From Strigamia acuminata (lineage: Eukaryota > Arthropoda > Chilopoda > Geophilomorpha > Linotaeniidae), in assembly GCA_949358305.1 (NCBI GenBank), contig OX442315.1, forward strand, positions 3,472,001-3,536,000: 64,000 bases of DNA. The letters run 5' to 3'. Made by a program: the position numbers and the translations under genes. Shown here piece after piece: positions 21,601-31,515 of this stretch (position 1 is the stretch's first letter; every line of letters begins with the position of its first letter). The notes under the pieces are model-generated. The model had not been told where the DNA came from and searched no databases. It worked only from the letters and a program-made list of their open reading frames with translations.

Positions 21601-23081
21601 GTATGCGCAAGAGTAGTCAGGATCGGTGTGCTGGAAGAATAGGAATGTGTGTGAATGTGCATGTTAAGTACGAAAATAGGTTTAGTGTGTGCGCAAGTTG
21701 AAAGCAAATGCCAATTGTGAGAAGTTTGTTTTGGTAAACACGAGATGAATTCGGCACGGAATCTCGCGAAATTTTTTTTTTTTTTTGGCTTGTGAAATCT
21801 TGTCCGATCTCGCGGAATCTTGTTCAATCTCGCACTATTTTGAAAATCTCGGGTAAATTTTGAAAATCTCGGGAAAATTTTGAAAATCTAGGGAGAATTT
21901 TGAAAATCTCGGGAAAATTTTGAAAATCTCGTTCAAATTTAGAAAATCTCGTTCAAATTTTGAAAATCTCGGGAAAAATTTGAAAATCTCGGGAAAAATT
22001 TGAAAATCTCGGAAAATTTTGAAAATATCTTAAAATTTTGAGATATCTTGTGAAATTTTGAGATATCTTGTGAAACTTTGAGATATCTTGTGAAATTTGG
22101 AAATATCTCGGTAAATTTTGAAAAATCTCGGTAAATTTTGAAAAATCTCGGTAAATATTGAAAAATCTCGGTAAATTTTGAAAAATCTCGGTAAATTTTG
22201 AAAAATCTCGGTAAATTTTGAAAAATCCCGTGAAATTTTGAGATATCTCGGTAAATTTTGAAAAATCTTATAAAATTTTGAAAAATCTTGCGAAATTTTG
22301 AAAAAGCTCGTTAAATTTTGAAAAATCTCGTTAAATTTTGAAAAATCTCGTGAAATTTTGAAAAATCTCGTGAAATTTTGAAAAATCTCGCAAAATTCTA
22401 AAAAATCTCGCGAAATTTTGAAAAATCTCGTGAAATATTGAAAAATCTCGTGAAATTTTGAAAAATCTCGTGAAATCTTGAAAAATCTCGTGAAATTTTG
22501 AACCATCTCATGCAAAATTTGAACATTCCCTTGCGATTTTAAAACATCTCGTGCAAATTTTAAACAATCGCTTGCAATTTTTCAAAATCGCATCCAATTT
22601 TCTACAAAACTCGCTCAACTTTGTGTAATCTCATCAGTCTCACGCAAATCTATCCACACCTAGTGGCCAAAAATACAACCATTTCGACAGAATCTCTTTA
22701 TCTCCCCATATCTTTCTCTTATCACTAAAAAACAAAAGAAAAGATAAACAAAATTCCAATATCAACTCCCTCGACTTAACACAAAAACAAAAAAACTAAA
22801 AAACAAAATCCAAATTAAATTTAAAACCAAAAACAAAAGAAAAAAAAATCTCATTTCTAAACTAAAAAACTTCAGTGTTTTCATCTCAGTTGCACGCACT
22901 CGCCACCAGTCGAAAAAAAACCCCAAAAAACACTCCCAACAACATTTTCCTTTCTTTCTTTACGCTTTTAGTGTATTCTTCAGTGATTTACCATCGCATC
23001 GGATCCATCGCCCTCCAAAGACGTTGGAAACCGTATATCCCTCACTCGCACCGATAAAATAAATCGATCACTCTCAGCCAT
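12643..23081 (-). CDS. ENOSF1: Enolase superfamily member 1 (L-fuconate dehydratase)
   Basis: Thirteen exons (23081-22992, 21630-21528, 21478-21363, 21299-21145, 21077-21007, 20599-20517, 17099-17065, 17007-16920, 16812-16678, 15481-15313, 15248-15149, 13913-13832, 12756-12643) stay in phase and give 446 aa; human has 443. The family dehydrates L-fuconate and related sugar acids with Mg2+. Key residues are kept: FKIKVG (K220, K222), DANQRW (D250), WIEEP (E276), ATGEQ (E305), IDSCR (D328) and VCPHAGG (H354, the predicted general base). The start [20 protein letters not shown] was chosen because it aligns with the family N-terminus and has a GTAAAT donor after SDAM. Exon 7 is only 35 nt. The last exon ([10 protein letters not shown] to PKPT) faces the WASHC5 stop 8 bp away. 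The enzyme should be active as encoded. The cellular compartment is not evident: no clear targeting peptide is visible. Confidence 0.96.
12759..12770 (+). terminator. Tandem AATAAA poly(A) signals of WASHC5
   Basis: Two AATAAA hexamers (12759-12764, 12765-12770) are the first on the plus strand after the WASHC5 stop at 12632-12634. Using them makes a 3' UTR of about 150 nt that runs antisense across the entire last ENOSF1 exon. Confidence 0.65.
13320..13681. mobile_element. TACTC-family MITE in ENOSF1 intron 12
   Basis: CTCCAAGATGATCCTTTCTC at the left and its reverse complement at 13648-13681 form inverted repeats of about 34 bp, both ending in the word CCATTGGCCGAGCC. The right flank still shows the outer AACAAGAGTA end, which is missing on the left, so this copy looks truncated or rearranged there. 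The interior (CACCAGGAGAAGTAG) matches 6530-6545 and 63509-63524. Confidence 0.7.
14641..15046. mobile_element. Diverged MITE of the GCATGCCGGTA family
   Basis: ATTACTCCGCTCATTGCCAC and CAACATGCGGGATAC face each other. Inner copies of GGCATGCCG-like words alternate in both strands. It resembles 20632-20969 and 52510-52892. It lies in ENOSF1 intron 11 with no coding content. Confidence 0.5.
16039..16592. mobile_element. Foldback MITE with 40-bp TIRs in ENOSF1 intron 9
   Basis: CATTAGCTGCATTCAATATC and its continuation AATAAGGAGAAGTGACTTCT are matched, with two changes, by the reverse complement ending at 16592. Inside, a second palindrome (16214-16312) pairs ATGTGCTCTAAAATTCTAAA with its reverse complement. 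No coding sequence. The right end is about 85 bp from ENOSF1 exon 9. Confidence 0.75.
17326..17905. mobile_element. TIR element (ACAATTACCATGTTTACA) in ENOSF1 intron 6
   Basis: ACAATTACCATGTTTACA at 17326 is repeated inverted at 17888-17905. Subterminal words such as CTGGATAACAG and CCAGATAACTG are also inverted. A related end (GTTATCTGGATAAACA, near 51297) occurs in a Kv2 intron. Non-coding. Confidence 0.65.
17975..18245. repeat. CAATTG-rich tandem array, left part
   Basis: Units of about 22 bp carry GATATACAATTGCGAT or CAATATACAATTGCTATATTG. Many are palindromic around CAATTG or AATATT. A related block resumes at 18960-19085 on the far side of the mariner-derived hairpin, so the hairpin lies within this array. 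Confidence 0.85.
18320..18947. mobile_element. Mariner-derived 628-bp foldback element
   Basis: The element starts AAGGGTGTCCC, ends GGGACACCCTT and is flanked by TA, as for mariner. Its two arms, 18320-18583 and 18684-18947, are each 264 bp and differ at about nine positions by eye. Each arm carries the transposase leader and first codons ([10 protein letters not shown]). The 100-bp loop reads [20 protein letters not shown] on the plus strand, the conserved C-terminal catalytic region of arthropod mariner-like transposases. A short chimeric frame (18450-18692) joins the N-terminal and C-terminal pieces with most of the catalytic core deleted, so it cannot encode an active transposase. TTAGGG-like words occur inside the arms and are not a telomere. 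Confidence 0.85.
18960..19085. repeat. CAATTG-rich tandem array, right part
   Basis: GCGATATACAATTGCGATGT and TATTGTTT repeat about five times, continuing the array left of the hairpin element. Confidence 0.85.
20632..20969. mobile_element. MITE filling ENOSF1 intron 5
   Basis: ATTACCCCGCTTTCAGCCGC at the left and GCATGCAGGGTAAT at the right are inverted ends; GCATGCCGGTATA words recur inside in both orientations. The host intron is 20600-21006 (407 nt), so the element makes up about 83% of it. Confidence 0.7.
21836..22505. repeat. 20-bp tandem array in ENOSF1 intron 1
   Basis: About 33 units of about 20 bp (TCTCGGTAAATTTTGAAAAA and close variants TCTCGTGAAATTTTGAAAAA, ATCTCGGGAAAATTTTGAAA). 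The left half has a slightly different variant from the right half, with sharp boundaries between variants. Confidence 0.93.
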
Positions 23082-23429
23082 TTCCCTCGCTAAATGCCAC
23101 ATGATTCCCACTCGGCCTTGACGATCGTCACAACCCATCCCTCCCCAAAACTAAAAATCACAAATCTTTACGTCACACGTAAACAACCCAAAAAAACCGC
23201 TGTAATCCTATGATTGAAGATCTCACCCGGGTCAAAGATCGAGTCAACAAATTCCTCACAAAAACCGGCGACTCCTCCTCGCGAGAAAAACCACAACCGA
23301 CACCAACACTATCATGTGACAACGTGCTCGATTAATTACACGTTAACGCCACTCAAAACGAACCCCATCATCTAAAAATAAAAGCGAATAAAAACAATCA
23401 ACAAATAACTTTATTTAATTAACCCACGC

Positions 23430-23803
23430 ATGCGCGAGCTCGCCGCGCCGCCGCCCTCTGCCGTCGAGCGGGCGAACCCGAGCCCATATCAACACAGACG
23501 TGGAAAAACACTTCCCGAAACATCGAGTGACAATTCGGCCCGCACCGCAACTGGCCGGCCGCCCGAGACGTTTATGGATAAGCCCAGCGCCCGCGAGTGT
23601 GGAATAGCCGAGTAATTTGCATCCAAAAATGGAGTAGTCGGAGTCGGATTCCATCACCCTGACAACGCACACAGGTCCATGGCGTCGGCTTCGGTGATTC
23701 GCTCGCCTCGCTGTGCACGGGCGATCGTGAGCCGGTTTCTGCGCCTTTTCCCTCCGCATCGAACTTCGCTCAAGACCCCCAAGACATGAGACGACACGAC
23801 GAG
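23430..23803 (+). promoter_or_regulatory. CpG-rich leader and probable 5' non-coding exon of the Kv2 gene
   Basis: A GC- and CpG-rich block stands out from the AT-rich surroundings and ends in a strong donor, GAG|GTGAGT at 23803/23804. The next good acceptor on this strand is TTCGACAG at 25801, leading into the Kv2 coding exon. The block also lies about 350 bp upstream of the ENOSF1 start on the other strand, so it may serve both genes. Assignment to Kv2 is an inference from position and splice sites. Confidence 0.4.
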
Positions 23804-23999
23804 GTGAGTTTCGCACTCTTTTCCAATTGGCGCGCGGCCAGATTCAAAAATAACCGACGAAATAAATTCAAAAAAATTAGAAAATTTCGAAAATTTTTAT
23901 TTTATTTTAAAATCAAAATTACATTTTTTGAAATATTTTTTTATTTTTAATTTTAATATTTAATTTAATTGATGATTTTGTGATGTTTTGTGTTGGGGC

Positions 24000-24120
24000 C
24001 CCACAATTTGTCCCCAACATGGCGTGCGTGACGACGAGCGGATCGAAGCCGAGCGAGGCCATGGCGCGGGGTGGCCGTTCGCGTCGTGACGTCACGGTGG
24101 GTGGTTGGGGGGATTTTCGG
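24000..24120. promoter_or_regulatory. CpG-rich block with full CRE palindrome
   Basis: A second GC-rich patch contains the perfect TGACGTCA palindrome at 24087-24094, inside the presumed first Kv2 intron. CREB/ATF binding is the usual reading of this site. No exon is supported here. Confidence 0.3.
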
Positions 24121-25491
24121 GGTTTTTCTGCCAAATCAGTCGGAGTCGTGGGGTTGGACGACCTTGGTGTGAGGTTTTTGAGTTGTTACCAAGAAAAAGG
24201 GAGGAGAAACGATGTTTGTTTGCGTTTTGGTCGGTGTTTGCGAACGGACCCTGGAATAAAATTGCCCGCCTGATTGTCGCTTTCTCAGCAAGGTTCTTGC
24301 AATACCTCTTGAAACTTGTTCATTCGAGGACCCCCCGATTAGTTTACACACTTCCAATAGTTCCAAACGGCTGAATAACAACAAATTGCACGAAATTTTA
24401 ATTTTTAATTTTTTTTTTATTTGAAAAATTCTAAAATTTTAAAATTCCTCACCAAAAAAAAAAAAATGGCGGATTTTAATTTTTTTTTAAAAATATTTAT
24501 TTATTTTGATTTCTGCGGTTTAAACGTTTAGAAACGACATTTCGTGCTGGAATTGGCGTTAAATCGCGAAATTAAAGCATAACACGTTGCCTAGCGACGG
24601 ATGCACACGCAGTATCGGTCGGTGTTTAGCAGAAATGTGGAAACCAATTATCATAAAAAAAAATATTGGCCTTGATAGGCCGGTTCAAGGTCACTCATTA
24701 TTGGTTGTCAAGGAAACGCAAATCCGAAAAAAATTTTAATTTTTTGGATTTTCGGATGAAATTAGCTCGAGGTACGGAGCTGCGCTTAGCTGTTAGCCTC
24801 CAACAGACCCACTTGTTGGAATGAGATAGAAATTTAAAATGGCGACATTTTAAATTGAGTATCGATTCGCCGTAACACCGGCAGGTGGGCACGAGTGAAA
24901 AATCGATTTGTCGAGCGAAAATGGACTTATTTACATTTTCACCTGTCACTCACGGCGTCATCAACTGTCTATCCAACGCATCATGTCTGATGGGTTACAA
25001 TGTTGCATCACATTTGCTAATGTTTTATTGTGGCAACAGCCATTTGCATTGACCAAACGGATATCATGCATTGCGCTAATTCCATCCAGCGCCATCCAGT
25101 GGCAGTTATTGAAACTCGCATGTGTTTTTGACAAAGACAAAAAAGTTTGTCTTCCCTATTGGTTAAATAAATGAATAAATGAACAGAAATGTTTGGTAGG
25201 GATCTTTGCCAATAATTTGGTCACCGGGAAATTCCAACGTCGACATTTTTCTCGCAAGCGCTCGCGTTTAAAATGAGAGTGTGGACCGCCTTGGCAGATG
25301 TGAAACTTTTATGGCCAAATGTAAAGTGTTGTGGAAAAAATGTGCTTTTTAGCTTTTTGTTGCGTTTAAAGCGGAACGCTTTAGTCGGAAGTGTTTTCGA
25401 TAGCTCAGGGCCGGATTTACGGCCCGGCGGAGTTGCCCGATCAGAAACTGCGATTGAAGGAAAGAGAATACGCAAAATGAACCTTAGGGCG

Positions 25492-25733
25492 GCTTAACGA
25501 CTAAATTCAAAATGTTGCCTAGAGATAGGAAGCGGGAGAGTGCCTAGGGGCGGGAAATCTGGCAGCGGGTAAAGGCCTCGGGGTAAATGAACCTTAGGGC
25601 GGCGGATTGAGGGGGCGGCGTATATCTTGGGGCCGTTTAACGACTTCATTCAAAATGTTGCCTAGAGGGAGGAAGTGGGAGAGTGCCTAGGGGCGGGAAA
25701 TCTGGCAGCGGGTAAATGTCTCGGGGTAAATGT
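25492..25733. repeat. Tandem duplication upstream of the first Kv2 coding exon
   Basis: A segment of about 100 bp containing GAGAGTGCCTAGGGGCGGGA and AATCTGGCAGCGGGTAAA occurs twice about 142 bp apart with few changes. GC-rich, non-coding. Confidence 0.8.
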
Positions 25734-25901
25734 ATGCGGGTTTGTTGGCGCGACAAATTGCCCGGAGCTAAATCTAACTGGAGTGTTTGTTTGTTCGACA
25801 GTGGCGTCCAATGAGGGTCAATGGGAAGACAATGACGGTGGATCGCCGCAACGAATCATGGTGGTCAGAGGCATTGAGATCCCGCTGACACCAGTCGAAA
25901 A

Positions 25902-26675
25902 ATGCTCCTCGGTTCATCATCCATGGACCAGGGTCCACCCCCCGTCCCCCGAGCCCATTCCTCGGCCGTCCCACTGGCTGCAGCCGCAGCCACCGCCACG
26001 GCAGTCGGACCGGCTGGGGCGGCGGTGGAGTCCGGTAGCCGGGCGTTGGAACGGGTTGGGAGCGGCGGCGGGGGTATCGGGGGTGTCGGCGGCGGGTCGG
26101 CGGGCGGCGTGTCCGGGGGCCTACCTCGCACTAGGTCAAGAAGCATGACCTCGCTACCTCCGGAACCTTTCATGATCATGAGGAGCAAATCGCTCAATCG
26201 GAGAGTGACGCTCAACGTCGGCGGAGTCCGGCACGAAGTGCTTTGGAGGACCCTGGAACGCCTGCCTCACACGCGCCTGGGAAAACTGCGAGAATGCAAC
26301 AACCACGAAGCCATCTTGGATTTGTGCGACGACTACTCGCTTTTGGACAACGAGTACTTCTTCGACCGGCATCCCCGGTCGTTCACGTCCATACTTAATT
26401 TCTATCGAACGGGCAAATTGCATCTTGTGGAGGAAATGTGCGTCCTTGCCTTCAGCGACGACCTCGAGTACTGGGGCGTCGACGAGTTGTACCTGGAATC
26501 GTGTTGCCAACACAAATACCATCAGAGGAAAGAACATGTGCACGAAGAGATGCGCAAGGAGGCGGAGAGTCTCCGTCAGAGGGACGAAGAGGACTTCGGG
26601 AACGGCCGATACGCACATTACCAGAAGTTCTTGTGGGATCTTTTGGAGAAACCCACTTCATCACTTGCTGCCAGG
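25902..26675 (+). CDS. Shab: Kv2/Shab potassium channel, first coding exon (N-terminus and T1 domain)
   Basis: This exon encodes residues 1-258 and ends in phase 0 at GCCAGG|GTAAGT. After a low-complexity Ala/Gly/Ser head (residues 20-75) comes [20 protein letters not shown] and the T1 tetramerisation domain (about 101-205: [40 protein letters not shown]). The zinc motif HX5CX20CC of non-Shaker Kv channels is intact (H174, C180, C201, C202). [14 protein letters not shown] leads straight into S1. The ATG at 25902 has A at -3, and an in-frame TGA lies just upstream, so it is the first possible start in this exon; ATG 25923 (MDQG) is an alternative. The exon probably begins at 25802. The next exon is 20.8 kb away. 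Confidence 0.93.
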
Positions 26676-26890
26676 GTAAGTCTAGCCTTTGGGGTCATGA
26701 CCATGTTTAACAATACAATCTGAGTGAGTATTTACAACACACCATCTCTTTAACAAATCTCATTTTATGTCTGGTTTTTCTCCTTAAATAAGTCATCGCT
26801 TGAACATACCCTTAAAGCCAAACTCAAAGTCAAATAAAAGCTTAGCAACTTAGTGCAGCTTATTGGACATGGAATTATTTTTACTTATCG

Positions 26891-26976
26891 TATTACCCCG
26901 CTTTAAGCGGCATGCCGATGAAATTACCAACTTTTGGAATGTTGCTAAAATGCCGATCACATAAAGAAGGGTAATA
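26891..26976. mobile_element. Small GCATGCCG-family MITE fragment
   Basis: TATTACCCCGCTTTAAGCGG and the inverted end AGAAGGGTAATA bound an 86-bp internally deleted copy of the family seen at 20632 and 52510. Confidence 0.5.
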
Positions 26977-27775
26977 CACTAAGTATCAGGTATATACAAT
27001 AGAAAGTATTCCATGTGTTGTGGGTCCAATAGACCTTTGGAAAAGTAAGGTCAGGTGATACGATCAAGTGATAGTATGAGAAAAAGCATTGCAAAATTTG
27101 TATTTTTCTTATTGTGGGTGGAGCCAAACTGCATTATGTCATAATTTTCCAGGGGTGTATTGGATCAATTGGTCCAAGTCTGGTACTCTATCTAGAGAGA
27201 TGAATGAGGAAGTATTGTTCCCATTGTTCTGAACAATGGAATAAAATTTGGCCATTGCTTCATGCTTTTTATTATTTAAACTGGCGCTGGGAGGATAAAA
27301 AATGAATGAGGAGTTCTGGAGTGGAAAATCTGCAATGAATAATGAATTTTTAGTTTATTGAGTTAAACAACTTAGTAATCAAATTAAGGGTAATTAGGCA
27401 TCTGGAGGCTCTGGTGGATAGTTAATTCTTCGATTACATTGTTTGTTAGTTCTCATAATAGTGGAAGGTTCCCAGTTACCGGCAGGGCGTTGTGCTGATT
27501 AAACAAGACATATTTGACAATGTAGTAAACACTGTACAATGTTTCTCTTTGTCTCCACTTCCACCAGAACACAAAGTAGACTGTGTGAGGATCAAAAGTC
27601 ATAATGAGTCACCCATGACTAAAATCCTTTGGACACGGTCAACGACACAAAATGCTGTCTTTAAGAGATCCGTCTTAGGAGTGAGCGGAAGGAAACTGTC
27701 ACCCTTAGGAGACAATAGAACAATGAAATTATTTCATATTAAAATGGTTGTTGAATACTTTGATTATTATTGCTG
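26977..27775. other. Kv2 intron 1, no recognisable feature
   Basis: AT-rich single-copy-looking intron sequence. No exon, RNA gene or named repeat could be supported. Confidence 0.5.
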
Positions 27776-27987
27776 ATTCTTGTTTAGCCTCTCCACAACG
27801 TTGACCTATTCCAGCCGGTTTACGCCTAACTGTGTACTGTGTTCTACTACGTGGAAACACTTTTGTTGATCGATCACAATGTCTGGAGTTCTTTACAAAT
27901 ATGGTGTTATGAGCTACGGTACTTTTTGTGCCACTACACCAGTGATACGGCTCGAACAATAGGTCAACGTTGTGGTTGTTTTGAGTA
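27776..27987. mobile_element. MITE (CCACAACGTTGA family), copy 1
   Basis: Inverted ends CCTCTCCACAACGTTGACCT and AGGTCAACGTTGTGG, with the right end reading on to GAGTA|TA. The inside shares GTTTACGCC, TGTGTACTGTGTTCT and CACTACACCAGTGATACGGC with the better copy at 56667-57050. The left end is eroded. Confidence 0.65.
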
Positions 27988-30164
27988 TAGAGTTCTAGAC
28001 TACGGCTTTCGCTTTCTGTCGATAAATTTTAGCGGTTGTATTTTGTTTCTAAGACGTCGCGTGCAACGTAGCTATTCAAGCACTTGTACAGTAGAGCCGT
28101 TTGGACATATTAAAGAAGTGTAACGAGCAGTACGTTGAAATAATGGCCACATGTGGCAAGGTTCGGCGAATGTAAATGTCCACTCGTCCGAAGAGCGGTC
28201 CAGAGGCTTCCAGAGGCTCGTTGGCGGGAGATAAGCCTCCGAGAGTGTAATTTGTTGAAAAATGGTTTGGAGTACTTTTTATGCACAGATGTTTGTTTGC
28301 ACAGATTCATGGAATGTAAAGTTTTCAACACCAATCTTATCCGGTAATGAGAAAGCAAAGTTGCAACTTCAATTATTTCTGCTTTGAAAACTGCCGATGA
28401 GGAAATTGAGTTTGACTGCAGAGAAAATGCAAATGAGATTTAAGATTACAAACAAAAGTGGTGGCCTTCGGTGCAATTGCACTCTTGATATGGCATACAG
28501 TAAATCCCAAAGCCTTTAATGAACGGTGTGATACTTTACATTGCACGGATACGTAGGACACACAAATAACTAAAGGAGGGATGTACTGCTATTCAACACC
28601 GTTAACTACTGAAGATGACTGGCAATAGTCGAAAGCGCTTTAATTGCGCTATGAATCTTTTGCTTTCAAACCTATCACTAGCAGCTGATTTACGGTTAGC
28701 TAATCTGTTTTATTCAAGATGGCGGCTTCCGGGTCGGCGCTAGGGGTGACACGGCGAGGCAGACGCCTCAGTCGGCATATTTCTAGGGGCGGCATCTGTG
28801 GATGCACAAACCGACAACAAAATTTTTTACTGTTCAAAAGGGTGGCATATGCCTTGCTCGTCTCAGGTGGAAATATGTGTCGCACCGGCCCTGGGCGGCT
28901 TCCTAAGAATTATCTTGCCATGTTTCTGGGCCGGCTTAAGGCACGATCGAGTGGTGCAACCACACAGGGTGCCAATGCTTGTGGAGCATGTTTAATGCCC
29001 CACATATTCACCAACTAGTTGCAACAGAAAAAGACGGATTTTAGCTTTCGTGTATGGGAGCCGGCTTTTCGCAGTCTCGAGGTAAGGGTATTACAATAGG
29101 TTTTTGTTTGGAGGAAATGAGTTTGCATATTATAACAAGTTTGCAATTTTAATAAAGAATATCATATTTTTTTCCACGGAGCTTAATATTTGTCAAAAAA
29201 ATGGAAAAAAATGTGCAGTTTTTATTGAGCCACAAATTGTGAAGGTCAAACGCAGCACATGTTGTGCAAATGGGAAAAACCACTCGCCGCTGAAATATGG
29301 CATGTGCCTTGAACCAAATTAAAAAATTATGCAACTTTATGATTATTATCATGATAGTTTAGAATTCATTCATCTAAAACAAAATGGTTACAGCCAAGTT
29401 TTCCTAACGGTAACTATAGCAACGAGTAATTTTTTGTTGTTGTGGTAACGGTAACGCCAGCTACTTATTGAAGTACACGGTAAACACCTAGAGCTGTTTG
29501 TTTGTCTGTTTTTTTTTTTTTGTTTCTATTTATTTTGTTATTGCGGGTAAACACCACAATGTTGACATAGAGATCAATAAAATGAAAGGATTTATGTGGT
29601 AAATATGTTGCTCACAAGTAGAAATGTTTAAGGGAGGAGTTATTGGATAAAGGAAGATGATGGTGTTAAATTATGCAAGTGTTTCCCATGAAGATAAACT
29701 GTAGGTCAGCTGAGTGCCCATAAGCACGAATAGACTGCTGAATTATTTATCCTTTTTTTGTTTCTTTTTTGAGGTGGAAGGGTGTGGTGTGGTGTCGTGG
29801 CAATTACAAAGTTTGCACAATGTTTAAGGTGGAAGTGAGCGATAAAAACAGAAAGTCAACTTTTTTTTAAATACCGTGGAAAAAAACCATCGAATTTCTG
29901 GACAACGCGTGCAGGGACTGAATATTGCACTTTCAAATCGATATCGAGGGAAAACACATTTTGAACGTCGATTTTACGACTTGTTGGTGTGATCCCGGCT
30001 TGTAAGGTGAAGAGTAGAGAATGTTTTATTGTTTGGAGGCGTTTCTTATTCCACTTGGAGCTAATGGAAATCATGCTCCGAGGTAATTTACTTCAGCGCC
30101 ATCCAGTAGTAACGCTTGAAACTTTTTCTGAGGAAAAGTACCGTTGCTCAAAGGAGTAAGAAAG
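27988..30164. other. Kv2 intron 1 with dispersed-repeat fragments
   Basis: No gene recognised. A dispersed repeat (about 28905-29060, words GGTGCAACCACACAGGGTGC and AGTTGCAACAGAAAAAGAC) recurs at about 58140-58270 and in part at 62880-62955. The rest is ordinary intron DNA. Confidence 0.45.
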
Positions 30165-30355
30165 TGACTCGAGGCATCTTTTTGCTGGCCTAAGGCGTTT
30201 CCTGCCTCTTGCAGCTGGGCCGGCTTGAGGCATTTTTACACCTCAAGCAGCAGGGCTGGCCTAAGGCATTTTCTGCCTCAGGCGGTTAGGCCGGCTCGAG
30301 GCATTTTGATTCTTCAGGCAGCAGGGCTGGCCTTAGGCATTTTTATGCCTTGAGG
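30165..30355. repeat. ~56-bp tandem repeat, GGCTGGCCTAAGGCATTTT type
   Basis: About four units with GGCCGGCTTGAGGCATTTTT, GGGCTGGCCTAAGGCATTTT and GGCCGGCTCGAGGCATTTTG follow one another, with CCTC/GAGG words in both strands. GC-rich relative to its surroundings. Confidence 0.75.
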
Positions 30356-31206
30356 GCATAGAAATAGAGATAAAATATGATCAGTGCCTATACTATTTTA
30401 TTGGCTGACGTTGTGACGAAGAAATATTTTGATGCCGTGCGGCATCTGAAATTGCTTGCATGAGTGCAAATGCTTCGATGTAAATTCTATAACCATGACC
30501 ATGCTGTCAATCATACAATAAAGCCTTTACTCAGTATAAGATGTAATATTTACAATTATGTGAGGTGGTTTTGTTTTGATTTGATATTGAGACACGGGAC
30601 AAAAAACAGCCAGAAGAAACTCGGCTTTCCCCTGTCGACACCAAAAGATATCTACTTCTCATGTTGTGAATGTCAATCTCTCCGTTGACATCTTTGAGCC
30701 ATCCTATGAACTGCAAAAGTGCCAGATTTTAACTTCCAAGGGATGTCTTCTAGTTGCTTTGTCCGGAGGATATCCAGTAGACGTGCACAGAATGACTTGT
30801 ATTTTCAGTTGGGATATTTTCCAAAATAGAACCTTAAGTATATGTTCGGTGCACGTCCGACTAATCATAAGATTTGTATTTTGGTGAATTTGTATTACAT
30901 CTGAAGATTGAATCAATTTTTGACACCAAGTCATTTAATTGTAAACAAAACAAGTTTGGCTGCTTACCTTTTTTTTATCACAAACATACGCACTACTTTG
31001 CCTTTTTGGAAATTTTGCCTATCTAGGAGAATTTAATCTTCGTCGAGAGTTCTTTAATATGCAAAGCACTAACCAAACCAACATTCAGGAACGCCTTGCT
31101 GTACTTTCTAAATTGGGCTCGTTACTAAAATGGTGATAGTCAAGCAACAAAACTGTCTTACCACAGAGGCAATGAGCACTGGCAGTATTAATCAGTGACT
31201 GGTTGT

Positions 31207-31515
31207 TTTAGTAACAATGAGAATGCTGATAGTTCTAACAATGAATACTGGTATTTCTAACAATGAATACTAGTATTTCTAACAATGAATACTGGTATTT
31301 CTAACAATGAATACTGGTATTTCTAACAACGAATACTGGTATTTCTAACAACGAATACTGGTATTTCTAACAACGAATACTGGTATTTCTAACAACGAAT
31401 ACTGGTATTTCTAACAATGAATACTGGTATTTCTAACAATGAATACTGGTATTTCTAACAATGAATACTGGTATTTCTAACAATGAATACTGGTAGTTCT
31501 TACAATGAGTTTTGG
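31207..31515. repeat. 22-bp tandem array in Kv2 intron 1
   Basis: About 14 copies of TACTGGTATTTCTAACAATG plus AA; a central run of four copies has AACGAA instead of AATGAA, showing local homogenisation. Confidence 0.93.

Noticed and set aside
22030-22515. Minus-strand frame of [11 protein letters not shown] repeats
   Set aside because: Translation of the 20-bp array in ENOSF1 intron 1.
23415-23816. 133-codon minus-strand frame over the CpG block
   Set aside because: GC-rich DNA gives long chance frames. ENOSF1 exon 1 was instead found at 23081-22992 by sequence and phase, and no splice site joins this frame to it.
25675-26148. 157-codon frame overlapping the Kv2 N-terminus
   Set aside because: Out of frame with the T1 domain, low complexity and crossing the likely acceptor at 25801.
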